64,000 nucleotides of DNA from Melampsora larici-populina 98AG31. Its lineage: Eukaryota > Basidiomycota > Pucciniomycetes > Pucciniales > Melampsoraceae. Each line of letters starts with the position of its first letter. The stretch's first letter is position 1. Under the pieces are notes generated by a model. The model was not told where the DNA came from and did no database searches. It saw nothing but the letters and a program-made list of their open reading frames with translations. The translations under genes were made by a program, and so were the position numbers. Positions 35,516 to 47,008 of the stretch are shown piece after piece. The stretch covers positions 545,323 to 609,322 of the forward strand of contig NW_006768784.1 of NCBI RefSeq assembly GCF_000204055.1, in the 5' to 3' direction.

Positions 35516-38134
35516 AGATGATCTCGTGATATCAACTGTCAGACTTTATGATAAGAGCTTTCTTCTACTTTCTCTCTATCATTTTTTCAGTCCATTTGAA
35601 CTTTTCTAAATCGAGAAGAAACTTCCACAATTAAAGACAAGCCCCTTGAAATTCGAATTAGTTTCTTAGCATTTTGATTTATTTACCAAAAAATCTTTGC
35701 TCATTGGAATTCAATCCATCACCAGGTCATTATTCAAAGTCCGATTGTATCAAAGCAATTGATCCATAATTAACAGGTTTTGAAAGTCTTGCACTAGATG
35801 CAATAATAGATGTGATGGTTTCTTCAGCAGACAATTTACCTAAACCTCATTTAAAGGTTATTGATTGACTGGCTGCATTACCCTGAATTTCTAAGATATG
35901 AGCATAACAAGATGTGTACAAAGTGATGCTGAAAATCTTGGTCTGCAAGGAAAAGTGTTGTTTATCAGTGAGGAAGACAGGAAAAAGCAAAAGATGACTT
36001 CAGTCTCAGACAACTTGATCCTTGGAGTCTCTGTGCCAGGAACTCATGACTAGTCCCAAGCCTCTCTGCAAGGTGTGTGGACATGGCCACACAGAGAGGG
36101 CTTGTGTTAAGCTAATTCCCCTATATAGTTTTTTTGTCAGCCAAACTATGAATATTCTTTTCTTTTCTACCTGCCAAAAGTGTCAGGGAACTGAGATCAG
36201 ATCAGATCAGTACACAAGTGAGACAACAGAGTATGAGCAGATGATGGTTGAGCAATACAAAAGAGAAATTGGTGAGGAGACAAGAGATATGAGAGATAGG
36301 TACAGTATATATACTGCAATCTAATGATGCATATAATGAGCAATCTCTGATGGAAGTTATAAGCAATAGCCCTCAGTCCCTGTCAAGCCAGCCTTTCTGG
36401 TCTGATCCATATACAAAGTCATCTGCTAGGCCAGTCAAAATGAGGGCAAGTCCTGGATGAGATGATGAGTTAGTAACACCTGATCAGGGAGAAATGAGGC
36501 AATAGGATTGGACCAACATGATTGTTAGATCTGACAAAAAGAACAAAAAAACTATATTTGGAGAACTATATATGTGTACATAGGTAGCTTTGAGTACCGT
36601 AACTTGATAACTGATTTCAAGAGATCAGGCAGATTAGAACCACTCACTCTGTTTGTTTTGTCAGCTAGTGTGATGGAAAATGAGTCCTGAGTACAAGAAT
36701 GAGCAAATCAGAAAGGTTCCCAATGCACTACTTTGTGTGTCAAAGTTTCATGATCAAGTGTTGGGGTGACAAGGCCTTTCACCTCTTTCAGATTGGAGTC
36801 TGAGTTGATAAATTTGGCAAACAGATTATTGATCTGGCTACATGTAGCATTTGCATTCAATCATCTCAAAGTTGCCGCAGTCCACCAAGAGTACTATTAA
36901 TACATATTTCCCATTAAGAGCAACTGAATCCTTGACCACCCTCTTATCTTTGTTTATCACCTTCAGCATAGATAAGAACAAGATTGACAGGCTTATAGTA
37001 CTAGCTTTAAAAGAACTTAAAAGGACAAAGAGTCTCAGCGAAGCCATATGAGCTTCAGGTTGCATTGTATGTATCACATATTTTCATGACACTACCAGCA
37101 TAAAATGATTCCCCACAGAAACAATGATAACATTTGATGCATGAAATAATTGAACATTCTGATGTACTTTTAATGCTGAATATTGCTGATGTGATGCTGA
37201 TTTAATGCTTCAATAATTTGTTGCTCTAAATGTAATGACTTTTCCCACTTGAAAGGTCTCATATCTTCATTTGGTGGCTGGCTTTGAAACTTTGTCTCTT
37301 CTTCTGATGGCTTGCTTTGGATCTTGTTCTCTTCACCTGATGGCTACCTTTGGGGTTCCATCTGGGCATCTGATCTTTGCAATAAGTGTTCTGTAGTGTC
37401 ATCCTTCTAATTTATTCATATTGATTGAAAACAGCTGATTTGACAAAGGTTTGATAGACATCTTCCCAGAAATCTAAATGATCTTCAAGCTCAATTAGTT
37501 TTGTTTGAGCAGCAGACGGATGCTCATGAAAATCTGATAACAATGCTATTGAATATTCTCCCTTCCAATCATCAGAAGGAAACTCTCTTAGGTTAATGAG
37601 GATTTTAAAGAATATTCCTTCAATTTGTGAAGTACCACAAATTCAATCTTATAGATCAGAAAAATTTGTCATATGATTTTAATCTTGCGCAGAAGATCAA
37701 AGCATGGAAATACAAAACCCTAGACCCGGTCACCATCTGATATAAACTAACATGCAAAAACGGAGACAGGAGGAAAATTTTGAATAAGATTTTTTGGATG
37801 TCTTCATAACTTTTCTGCAGGAGGTGTGGATGTGTGGATGGACAAGTCTTCAAAGTGACTGTGCAGTGTGCAGTGTGCAGTGTGCATGCCTCATGCCTTT
37901 GTTTATACATGTAAATTAGGTCAAGTTTGTAATGTAAAGTGATATGTAATGTTTATGTGACAGGTGACTGTGAAAGATGACATTTTGACATTCAAGTGGT
38001 CATGAACGGTCAAGAGAGAGTTTCTTCAGCTTCTTCCAACTCTCACTTGATGACCTACTCTTTTAGATATCGACAACATCTCAGCTAACCTCACTCAATC
38101 TCAACAGCACAAACTCATTCAAAAACAACACACT
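35516..38134. other. Long gene-poor region
   Basis: No complete gene is supportable. A coding-like relic at 35698-35859 is listed separately. Near 36060 a hairpin (CCTCTCTG ... CAGAGAGG) occurs within a frame containing LCKVCGHGHTERAC, which looks superficially like a zinc knuckle. At 37858-37888 a short GTGCAGT tandem repeat appears. The last 150 bp are C/A-rich leader-like sequence before the PHD gene. Confidence 0.4.
35698..35859 (+). pseudogene. Coding-like relic of unknown family
   Basis: One frame reads SLEFNPSPGHYSKSDCIKAI, DP, then a TAA, then LTGFESLALDAIIDVMVSSA and DNLPKPHLK. The amino-acid make-up is protein-like on both sides of the single stop, which suggests a broken exon. I do not recognise the family. 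Confidence 0.35.
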
Positions 38135-40317
38135 ATGGCTGATCAAGAAACCCAACTCAAACCTATCAGACCTTCAAGTCTAGATCAACATCCATCAGAT
38201 TCATCCAATCAGATTCCATTAACTCCAAGTCGTCTTAGAAATCGCACAACAACTAATGATTCAGCTACTTCAGAACACTCTAATCCAAAAGAAACACCAT
38301 CCAATCTCACTGTAGTTACCCCAGCCCCTCAACCCTTACCCACGAAGAAAGCCAAAACAGGTGGCAGGAAATCAACCAAAGCTTCTGCTGCTAATTCGAA
38401 TGGAGCAAGAAGGTCTTCATTGAATTCAAAGAAAGAAAAACGGGAGCGAAAGGCTGCAGAGCAAGTCTTACAAACCACCGAATTGGATCCTTCTTCTCCA
38501 ACATTTCAGCATCTAAACCCTTCGTCAGCCAAACCGGTTTCGAATAACGATGGCGACGCGCCTATTGAGGAGAATGCGGATCAAGAACAAAGTGGATCAG
38601 CGGTGACACGATGTGTATGCTGTGAGGATGGTAAGTTGATGATGATTCAGTTTTCTTAATCTTTCTATTGCATATCAGATGATTGAACATACGCTTTAAT
38701 TGATTGAACAGATGAAGAAGCAAATGATGTGATCATGTTTCAATGTGACAAATGTTCAGTCTGGCAACACGGACCATGTGTTGGTCTCTATGCTGAATTC
38801 CCGGGTGATTACTTTTGTGAACTGTGTCGACCTGATTTACACATCACTGGGTAAGTTCCTACTGGATGTGATCGTTTTATATCCTGTTCCGTGACCTTTT
38901 ATTGATTTTCTGACCACGCCGACTCTTACATTTTCACAATAGGCAATATCAGAAATCTTCACCTTCAAACGCAGCCCGCCCTAAGCGTTCACCATCTCTT
39001 ACCTCAGCTCCAGCCACTGCTACAAATCGTCGTGAAAGGGTTCACACTGATGCAGCTTCCTTGGCAGCTTTCTTGACTGATGCAGGAGTCAAACCAGAAG
39101 ACCAGGTTTCACTTGGAGGATTTGCTCTTCCTATATTCGCTCAAACCCGGCGTCAATCTAATATGCTTGTCGATCTCACCCCTACTCCTGGTATCAATAA
39201 AACGCCACATAAAGCTAGTCCATACGATGAAAAGACTGGTAAAAGAGCCAGTGGAAGTGAACGAAGTCCAAGTTTACCACAAGAGCATTTGGCCGCTGAT
39301 CGCGAGTCTGTAACTAGTCCAGGGGATTTACCGACCAAAGAAGGACATAAATCGAAACGGAAACGTCAAGCTGAAGAACTAGAAGATATTAAGATAGATA
39401 TGGAACCACAAGCTGAAGAAAAGACCAAACGACCTCGGATCAGTCCTAGTAGTTCAGTAGTATCTCCTGCTCTTTCCTTTTCGACATTAGGTCTCAGCAG
39501 ACAACAAGCTTCTAGTGCTGCAGCACCGGTGACTGGCCCGACAAGCGCCAAAACTAAGCGATCCCGGAAAAACGAAGAAACGGACGAATCAAGTAAGTTT
39601 TTCCTGCTGAAACATGCTTTGGTCTAGCTTTAGTATTTCACATGAATTATTGGGCATCTTGGCTTACTTTCTCTTGTGAAATGGGTACTGCCAGCCGGAA
39701 CTGTTAAAACAAAAGCCTCTAATCCTTTCTTGAACAAACAATCGACCAGTAATCCATCATATCAAGCCACAAGTGGATCTCAAACCACGACAAATCAAAC
39801 AACCGGGTACCAAAAACGAGGATCACCAACAAAACGAACTCGAGAAGAATCACGTAAATCGAAATTAACCGAAGTAAGAGAACCAACCCCATCAGAATCA
39901 ATAACCGGATGGGGATTACCGGATCATTTAGGATACTTATCATATTTATTACCAACTTCAACACCAGAACCTATTTGTTTAGAAGGAAAAAGTTTAGAAG
40001 CACCCACTAAAGTGAAATTTCCTGGTAAAAGAGTCACGATTGCAGATTTAAAGAAGAGATCAAAACATATTGTAGATTATTTACAAAAAGTTCAAATTGA
40101 GACTTGTGAAAGAGAAAAAAGAAGTGAATTAATTCAAAAAGCTTTAATAGGAAATGGTAATAGTAGTAGTAGCAATAGTAATAGGAGAAGTCCTGAAGAT
40201 GAAGAGGATGGAAAATTTGATGGGATTTCTAGACCGGTTGTTAGTTCTAAAACATTAGAATTAATGGATGATCTAAGTAGAGAGGTATATCATTGGCAAG
40301 AAAAGTATAAACAATGA
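38135..40317 (+). CDS. CTI6: PHD-finger protein resembling Cti6
   Basis: Four exons (38135-38630, 38712-38850, 38943-39592, 39695-40317) give 635 residues. A PHD finger spans about residues 157-212: RCVCCEDDEEANDVIMFQC, CDKCSVWQHGPCVGLYAEFP and DYFCELCRPDLH contain the C4-H-C3 zinc ligands. The WQHGPCVG and CRPDLH text is typical of Cti6, the histone-binding PHD subunit of the Rpd3L deacetylase complex. The N-terminus is disordered and S/T/P-rich. The middle is lysine-rich with probable nuclear signals (KSKRKRQAEE, TKRSRKNEE). A conserved C-terminal piece (KRVTIADLKKRSKHIVDYLQ) resembles the C-terminal helix region of Cti6. The PHD assignment is firm; the Cti6 name is an inference. Confidence 0.82.
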
Positions 40318-40888
40318 ATCTTAAGAATTGAAGGTTTTTTCTCTCTCTCTTGATCTGGAATTTCTTGATTCTGGTTTTCAAATGTAAAGAATATACAAAA
40401 ACGCAAATATTGTATTTTATGAGCAGATTTGATTCTTCTTGAATCCATCAATCTTTTGAAGTGTAATTTGTATCTCTAAAAGGATCTATGATAAGCTTTG
40501 ATCTTGAAACATTTTTATTAGAAGCTCTGTAATCCTCATTTCACTCTGCATTTGATGTTGCAAGAGGTGTGAGCTCATGTGGAAGCTTATCAAGAGTGTA
40601 ACAATGTGTCGTGTAAGCCAGCTAAGGTATCTTTCCTGGTTTGATCACTTTGCAGTTGAGTACACTATCTAATCCAAGAGTTTGTATCTTGAGGATTGAT
40701 GACCGCATGGTCTGGTATGAAAACCCGAAGCCATGTTCTTGTTGGACTGGTAGAGCCCTATTTCTTGTCTGTTTCTGTCATACCAACAAAATATATGACT
40801 ACTTCCTACCTGTGATGATCTGCCATAGAAACCATGACAGTATAAATTTTTTGGACAATTATGCCAGAAAATTTGAGAAAACAAACTA

Positions 40889-40977
40889 CAGTCAAATCAC
40901 CAAAGCTCGTCACAAATTTCCCGCCAATTTGCTCGAGTTTGGCGGGCAAAATTGGTCAAGCTTTTGTGAGTTGACTG
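40889..40977. mobile_element. 89-bp foldback MITE with TA duplication
   Basis: The ends are CAGTCAAATCACC and its imperfect inverse GTGAGTTGACTG, with TA on both sides (40887-40888, 40978-40979). The centre CCCGCCAATTTGCTCGAGTT relates it to the element at 34642-34729. Confidence 0.8.
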
Positions 40978-41984
40978 TACATGAAACCTTGTGAATACCA
41001 ATTTTAAAGAATTGAAATACTTATCTTGTTAAAGAAGAGTCTTGTATGGACATTGGTGGTAAAAGTCTACATAAACCACAAACCAGTGATCAATAACAAA
41101 ATGTGTACAAAGCTCCATATGGCACTGGAAAGAGTTTGAAACATAGTTGGGTGGGTACATGGATTCACCTTCTTCGGTGAAGAATTTTGAGGCAAAGTTT
41201 CTTGAAAAGTATATGTTTTCTGAACCATTCTTCGTGATGTCTTTGAAGTGCTCAACCAGGTTTAACTTTTTCTCTATTTATGTTAATATGAATGGTGTCA
41301 GTATCAAGAAAGATTCCAATATACATTGATAAAATAACAACTATCCTCCAGACGCTGAACAAGGTAGACAGAGAGACAGTGCGTCAAGGCTTGGAAGAGA
41401 GGACCATTTGTCAATCCTCAAGACTTGTTCAAGCTTCACACCCTTTGCACAGGAATGAAGCCTGAAAGTAGATGCCTCCATGGGATCCAAGATATATGTG
41501 ATCATCTAGACTGGACAGCCCTGGGGTGCTACATCAGACCTTTTGAACAGTGGATTTGGAACAATTTGAGATTTGGGTTATGCTGATTGATGCAGAACTT
41601 GTACCAGACATCCTTCTATGCGCCATAAGTGGATACTCAATTCCTACCGAGCTTGGTTGCGTGCAATTTGGGGATTTTGGACTCGACCTGGACTACTTCT
41701 GACATTTACACCAGGAGGTAGAGAAAGATCCATAGCATTAAATGCAAACTTGAAAGAAATGGAATATAACAAAGGAAAGGGAAAATTTGAAATGAATGTA
41801 ACTAAAGGCCCTTGCAAGATGAACGCGTTGATGATATATATAGGTAACAGGAGAAAAGCAAATAAAATACATATTGTATGTCCAAATTTACGAAAGGCTG
41901 AAATAAAAAGGCTGAGATTTTGCGCGAAGATCAAGTAAAAAAATCGAATCGACCACCCTTCAAAACTCGTTGGAGTTAACTAAC

Positions 41985-42160
41985 TCTGTAAGCCCCACCG
42001 TGCGGCCGCGTTCCGGTCCTCGAGGAGGGGCTGGTGTGATTGTCGTTTTTGAGCGTGCGAGCGTCGACTTTTACCCCTCATGTAGTTTCCCAACTTTGCC
42101 ACTTCACCTCCCGACTAAAAATCCACCATCCTGTGCTGTGATGCTCTTTAGGAGATGTTG
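41985..42160. repeat. Diverged copy of the 50468-51044 repeat family end
   Basis: The order GTAAGCCCC, a GCGGCCGCG-type GC patch, CCTCGAGGAGGGGCT, then GTTTTTGAGCGTGCGAGC and CCACTTCACCTC matches 50475-50605 (AAGCCCC, GCCGCGCCCTCGAAG, TTTTTGGCGTGTGAGC, CCACTTCACCTC). Several indels separate the two. Confidence 0.6.
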
Positions 42161-42230
42161 GTACGCATCCCGGTACGTGGGACGTCGTTAGATTCACTCT
42201 GAAGCCAAGCGTTTGTACATCGAAACTGGG

Positions 42231-42923
42231 TCATCCGTTCGTCAACTCGTCATTGCTGTTGCCGGTGAGCGCCTCCGCCGACATTCTATAAGCTGGAGGT
42301 ACATAGAAACCATCCACTGCTCTGTCCATTCGGCGACTCATAGGCGTCATGACTTGCCGATTTATCAGAAGCAAACAATGATGTGATGAGCCGCACGTCC
42401 AATCATCATATCAAATGACACTCGACTCACCATCGTCTCTGGCTTCGAAGCGTTCATTCGGTACAACTTCAAACAAGTTTGATACAGCCTGCAGCGATAT
42501 GATATCATCCTCATTGGGATCAGTGCCAATGCAGGTAAATTCATTTGGCAAGCGGCAGCGCAAGAGCAGGCGAAATCGATAGTGCCCTATTTCCGGAACC
42601 TGGACTTGATCAAAGGCAAAGACGGTTGCAAGAGTCCCGCTTCCATGGACATCAACGTGGACCGGGCGGATCATAATCTGGTTCATTTGGCGCTCGTGGA
42701 AATCAATCTCTGTGACCTCATCTCCTTCGACCCTCATCAGTTCCAGCGTGCATGTCAAATCTGAATCATTAATATCACTTGACGTCTTGATGGCATCAGT
42801 ACGCATATTTATGGGGGACAGATTGCATCATGCTTACAACGATCGCCCTTCCTCATCCCGTAGCTGTAGCTCTGCAAGGGTCGCGGGTACCACCGGAGGA
42901 GCGCCATCCCACATGAAGTCCAT
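42231..42923 (-). CDS. Velvet-like protein, tentative
   Basis: Exons 42923-42838, 42777-42431 and 42352-42231 join in phase to 184 residues; introns are 60 and 78 bp with GTAAGC and GTGAGT donors. The chain reads APPVVPATLAELQLRDEEG at the start, then a beta-rich middle ending TLATVFAFDQVQVPEIGHY and RFRLLLRCR, then LQAVSNLFEVVPNERFEARD. The order resembles velvet-domain regulators (PPxxQLxxxD, a FxFxDLxVxxEGxYRLKF block, then SxxFxVxxxxxFPG), which act as DNA-binding regulators of development. Key residues are diverged, so this is a suggestion only. A splice acceptor at 42954 just upstream (AATTCAG, then HPVRGSAFDPAMDF) suggests a further 5' exon; the internal methionine at 42923 is used here as a provisional start. 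Confidence 0.5.
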
Positions 42924-43125
42924 TGCAGGATCAAATGCAGATCCTCGTACAGGGTGCTGAATTATTTCAAACACATATTTCCTTCACTCGTCGACTCAAA
43001 GTCAGTAAGCGAGGTTTGGCTACATCATCAACGGGAAAAGAATGTCTTGATTCACACTTCAGACCTCTTCGCTAAAGTTTACGCGGCTGATATCAGCTTA
43101 TTGAACACTCGACTTAAGGGTATTG

Positions 43126-43413
43126 TCACGAACCTTTGGCGATCAACGTCGCTTTTTCCACCAGATGAGGTGACAAAGGTGGCAAGTCGACCAAGCCATT
43201 GGCGATGGAGGTACGGGACTGGTCTGAAGAGCTTGCGTTATGAATGACAGCCATGAGCGACGGCAGCGGAGCATCTGACGTGCGGCCACTAATGGAAATT
43301 GCGACCATCAAGATGAGGACGGTCAGGAGAGACTTGGTAGCGGGCGAAGGAAAGGGATCTATCAAATTGAGTGCTGAAAAGTTCGCTTCGCTAGGGCGGG
43401 TGCTCCGGGCCAT
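43126..43413 (-). other. Possible 5' exon of the velvet-like gene
   Basis: A minus-strand frame starts at a methionine (MARSTRPSEANFSALNLIDP) and runs for 95 codons, including a hydrophobic stretch SLLTVLILMVAISIS. It ends near a GTTCGT donor-like site. The phase does not fit directly with the acceptor at 42954, so the link is unproven. Confidence 0.25.
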
Positions 43414-44989
43414 CACATGCCAAATTCATATCTGGTTTATGACCTGGAGATGCGATTCGGAAATCACGAAACATTCCAAATGGAATGTACATCGGTGAAG
43501 CCATGATACATGCTGCTCGCCCATCTCGTGGAAGATTCAGGGTCTAAAATATTCTAAGAAGACCGGCACTCGACTAGAACAAACAAACATCCGCTATATA
43601 TTGTTCAAATCGCCCAATGGGGAAGTGGCACTAGGTTTCGGACCCCTGAAATCAATTCCAGAGAATCGGAGTCTGCTGCAATCTCTCGAACAGTGGGGAA
43701 GGAAATATCTAAAGAACTCTATGGAACCCAAAGGGTCCTTCCACGAGGAAACTTCACGCCGTCTGGTGTAACCTTAAATGGATAGTTGGGAGTCTGCTTG
43801 TATCCCACCGCTGCCTCGAAAGAAGCGCTGAAGCAAGTAACGGGTGTCTGTCATATCAGGAGAGAGGAGCTGGTCAGAAACCTGTGATGTTTTACCTCAA
43901 AAGATCTGACTGCTTTGATGATACAAGCAAGGATGTTACGACGTCATTTGAGATCGTAGCCACTTGAATGTGTATATCACAACTGCAGCATGAGCAGATC
44001 TCTTGCGTTGTCGTCGGAAATATCGACATATTCTACCTTACCGCAAACTCAATGGAGCGCGCCGACAAGATGTTTCGATTATCCACCACAAGGACTCATT
44101 CAGTATGTCATGATGTCCATTCACCAATTCACGCACAATAAGATCAATGTAGCATACTCCTTCCTCCCTTTGAAGTGATCCTTCAAGCAGCAAACGCTGC
44201 TGGCCCTCCAATTTTCGATGCCCAAGCTACGAACGAGCCCGTATCAAAAGCTCTCAATTTTTCCAATGAGATACTTTCAGGTATATAGTGGTGACTAGTA
44301 TGCCGATTGAATTCAAATAACCCAAACGGACTAGAAATTTTATATTGCAATATTTGAACGTGTCAGCTGACACCATGGTGTTATCTTCTTCCGTGTCTCT
44401 TTCCACGTTTCAGTCTGTAAAAGTTTCTTCATGTTGCGTTTCTACATAGCATTGCACGCCTCTGTATTTACTTCAAAGGGGACATATTGTTAATGATGAT
44501 ACATGATAAAGGAATTACTTCAAACAAACTACCATAAATTAAAGTCGTACGATCCCGTCGCCATCGCAAAACAATTCCGTTGCGCCTCTAATCTAGAACC
44601 TACAAGATTGCGGTGTCTGTAGAAAGAAATCATACACGCCTCCATCAGCTGGTACGAGGTGCAAGTTCAACTATCTTTTGAAAGATTGTTCTGATTGAAA
44701 AACAATTTAAGCTCCCCAAAAATCAATTTCTCCAAAAAGCCCAAATAGAAATTAACAAATATGTATCCAAGAATTAATTGAAAGAAATTACCCACTAGAT
44801 TGCACGCCATTTTAATCTCGTACAACATCATCGTGTCACTCCAGCAACTGGGCACCTGTCCGATTAATTATGTGCTTAACAGAATCGGCGCATAATGTCG
44901 GGGGCATTTCATTGAGTTTAGGAAATGTATGTTCTTCTTGAGAAATGACACCCATAGGTATGAAATTGATACCTCATATTCCTCGTTTG

Positions 44990-45235
44990 GGGTATCCTTT
45001 TTGGATTCAGTAGGGCAATGGTATTTCCAAATGAATGAGCCAGTACTGATATCCAGCTCGTCAAGAACCAATTTGAACTCCGTGCATCCACGCAGCCACG
45101 AAGGTGCAAATTCCTGACTGTCGTGACGCATGCATAGCGCGCTACCTACCGGTCCCCGAAAGTTGTTACTACGAGCTTTTTCGAAACCCGCTGTCTATCT
45201 TTCCTGGCAAGATCATTTAAATTGTGTTCGTGCAA
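44990..45235 (-). repeat. Decayed duplicated gene fragment, copy 1
   Basis: On the minus strand this reads GCTEFKLVLDELDISTGSFI and WKYHCPTESKKDTPNEE, preceded by a GTAGGT site. It matches 45655-45890 at the DNA level (GTATTTCCAAAT, TCAAGAACCA, CCGTGCAT in the same order), so both derive from one gene. The family is unknown. Confidence 0.5.
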
Positions 45236-45654
45236 GAATGAATTTTCTATATCAAAGCAGACTCGCAGGATCGACCCTGAAAGGGAAAGGTTATTGGGCA
45301 ATATATACAATACTTCAATACAATGTGGTTTGCGCAATTCTTCTTCTAAAAAGTGATATTTACTTGAAACTTAACATTAGATTAAAATTATTGAATGCTT
45401 CAAGAGATCAAGACATCAACACTTTAAGAATCCGAGACTGACCATCACCTCAATCTCCGATCGAGATAAACTCCAAAACATCCCACTCAATCCGATTTGC
45501 TTATCCCATCTCATGTCTCACCTGTCCGACTGACCTTGCACCTTGTGAGGCTAGCTAGGAGTAATTTTTTTCGAAGCTACGGACAATTCTTTCTCTTCTT
45601 GGAATTGCTAGCCATGAAGTATCAAACCCAAATCTATATATCCGTCTTTGCGGT

Positions 45655-45890
45655 AGGCTGTAGCTATTTATTGAATTCATTGGGAAAATACTATTTCCAA
45701 ATACACGAGTGAGTACTAAACTGCAGCTCTGTCAAGAACCAGGTTGAACCCCGTGCATTACCGCAACCGCAGAGGTACATAGTTTGGATTCATTATGCAT
45801 GTTTTGCGCACTCCCTCCCGGTCTTCAGTTTCTGGAATCCCCCTTCGTCTATCCTAGCTGACAAGATAAGCGCTTTGTGCAAGACTGAAG
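45655..45890 (-). repeat. Decayed duplicated gene fragment, copy 2
   Basis: This is the second copy of the block at 44990-45235. Its minus-strand reading CTGFNLVLDRAAV is followed by stops, so it is more decayed than copy 1. Confidence 0.5.
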
Positions 45891-47008
45891 TTAACTTAAG
45901 ATTGTTCAAGACTATATCTCAGGCTTAAGAGATTGTGCGATTACCAATACGATGCGGGTATGCAACCCTTCCTTTATGAAAGCCAGGCAGGATACCAATA
46001 TCCATAAGATCGAGGTATAAGAGACTGCATCTAAACTGGAGTAAAATGACTAACTTCTATTTGGTTTATCCGAACAATATCATCATCTCGTTAGAGAGAT
46101 GTGGAGAAATTGCCAAGTGTCTGAGAAATGCGATTAATATTTTTTCACTCACTCTATTGTCAATAACGCGCTGAGTGGTGAGAGCGCAGTCGACGATGAG
46201 GCAAGCTGAGGAGAAGTGTTTTCCGCCTGGCTGGAAGTTTTGATTTTGACATGTGGAGGTTTCATTAGTTTTCTTGGGAAAAAGCGAAGTTTTGAAAACT
46301 GTTTTATCGTCTTCCTGATTTTGTAGGTTATAAGGCAAGCTGCGCAATTAAGGTGCAAGCAACCACACCACACAGCGTAATCATATGAAGTTGCTCATTT
46401 TCTCTCCGAGTGAGGGACTTTGTTAAGTTTGGTATATGATTTGTATGGCATGATTAGATGAATTCTTCGGTGCGCCTTGACATTGTGTTTGCTTGCAAAA
46501 CACAATTGTCGACGAAGACTTGGAGAAATGAATGTTTGAGTTATGATCTGCCGTCGACCGCGGAACTCCTTTCGGTATACATCAAAGTGGCCATGAAGTG
46601 ACAAGGTTGTTCGTTATCAACTGTTTCAACCAGGTTTGAAACTGGTATTTCGTCGCGACGTTGCAACGGTTACTTTGAGTAAGAGTTGAATCTCACGTCC
46701 TTGATCAAGATCTCAAGCAATTTTGATGAATCAAGACATCTTGCTTTTTGCTTGCAAATATAGCAAGGAAACGTGGTATGCAGCGCATACACATTACTCA
46801 AAACTGTGCTTGTCGAATTTGTAACACTGCTGAGATCGCTTCTGGGGAGGCTTAGGTTTCAAAGCGATTCTCAATTCATAGCTTGTGTTTCAACGGGTTG
46901 GTTGATTATGATATGCCACATTGTTAACTATTTAATCGGCTTGAACCCACTGTGGTGCGATCTTCGTGTTCATCCTCTATCTGCAGCATTACAACCAAAA
47001 GACCAGTC

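Larger units (their letters stand above)
40318..42230. other. Intergenic region with a MITE and a repeat fragment
   Basis: No supportable gene. An 89-bp foldback MITE (40889-40977) and a repeat-family copy (41985-42160) are listed separately. An open frame on each strand at about 41620-41940 has no family motif. Confidence 0.4.
42924..47008. other. Long gene-poor region with decayed duplicated fragments
   Basis: No complete gene is supportable. The possible 5' exon at 43126-43413 and the two related fragments at 44990-45235 and 45655-45890 are listed separately. The rest shows only short, motif-free frames. Confidence 0.4.

Noticed and set aside
36022..36324. A zinc-knuckle Gag-like protein (LCKVCGHGHTERAC)
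   Set aside because: The cysteine/histidine spacing does not match CX2CX4HX4C, the frame is short, and no other retroelement domain is nearby.
41618..41938. Overlapping frames on both strands of about 100 codons
   Set aside because: Both are motif-free, lie in AT-rich intergenic DNA and overlap each other.
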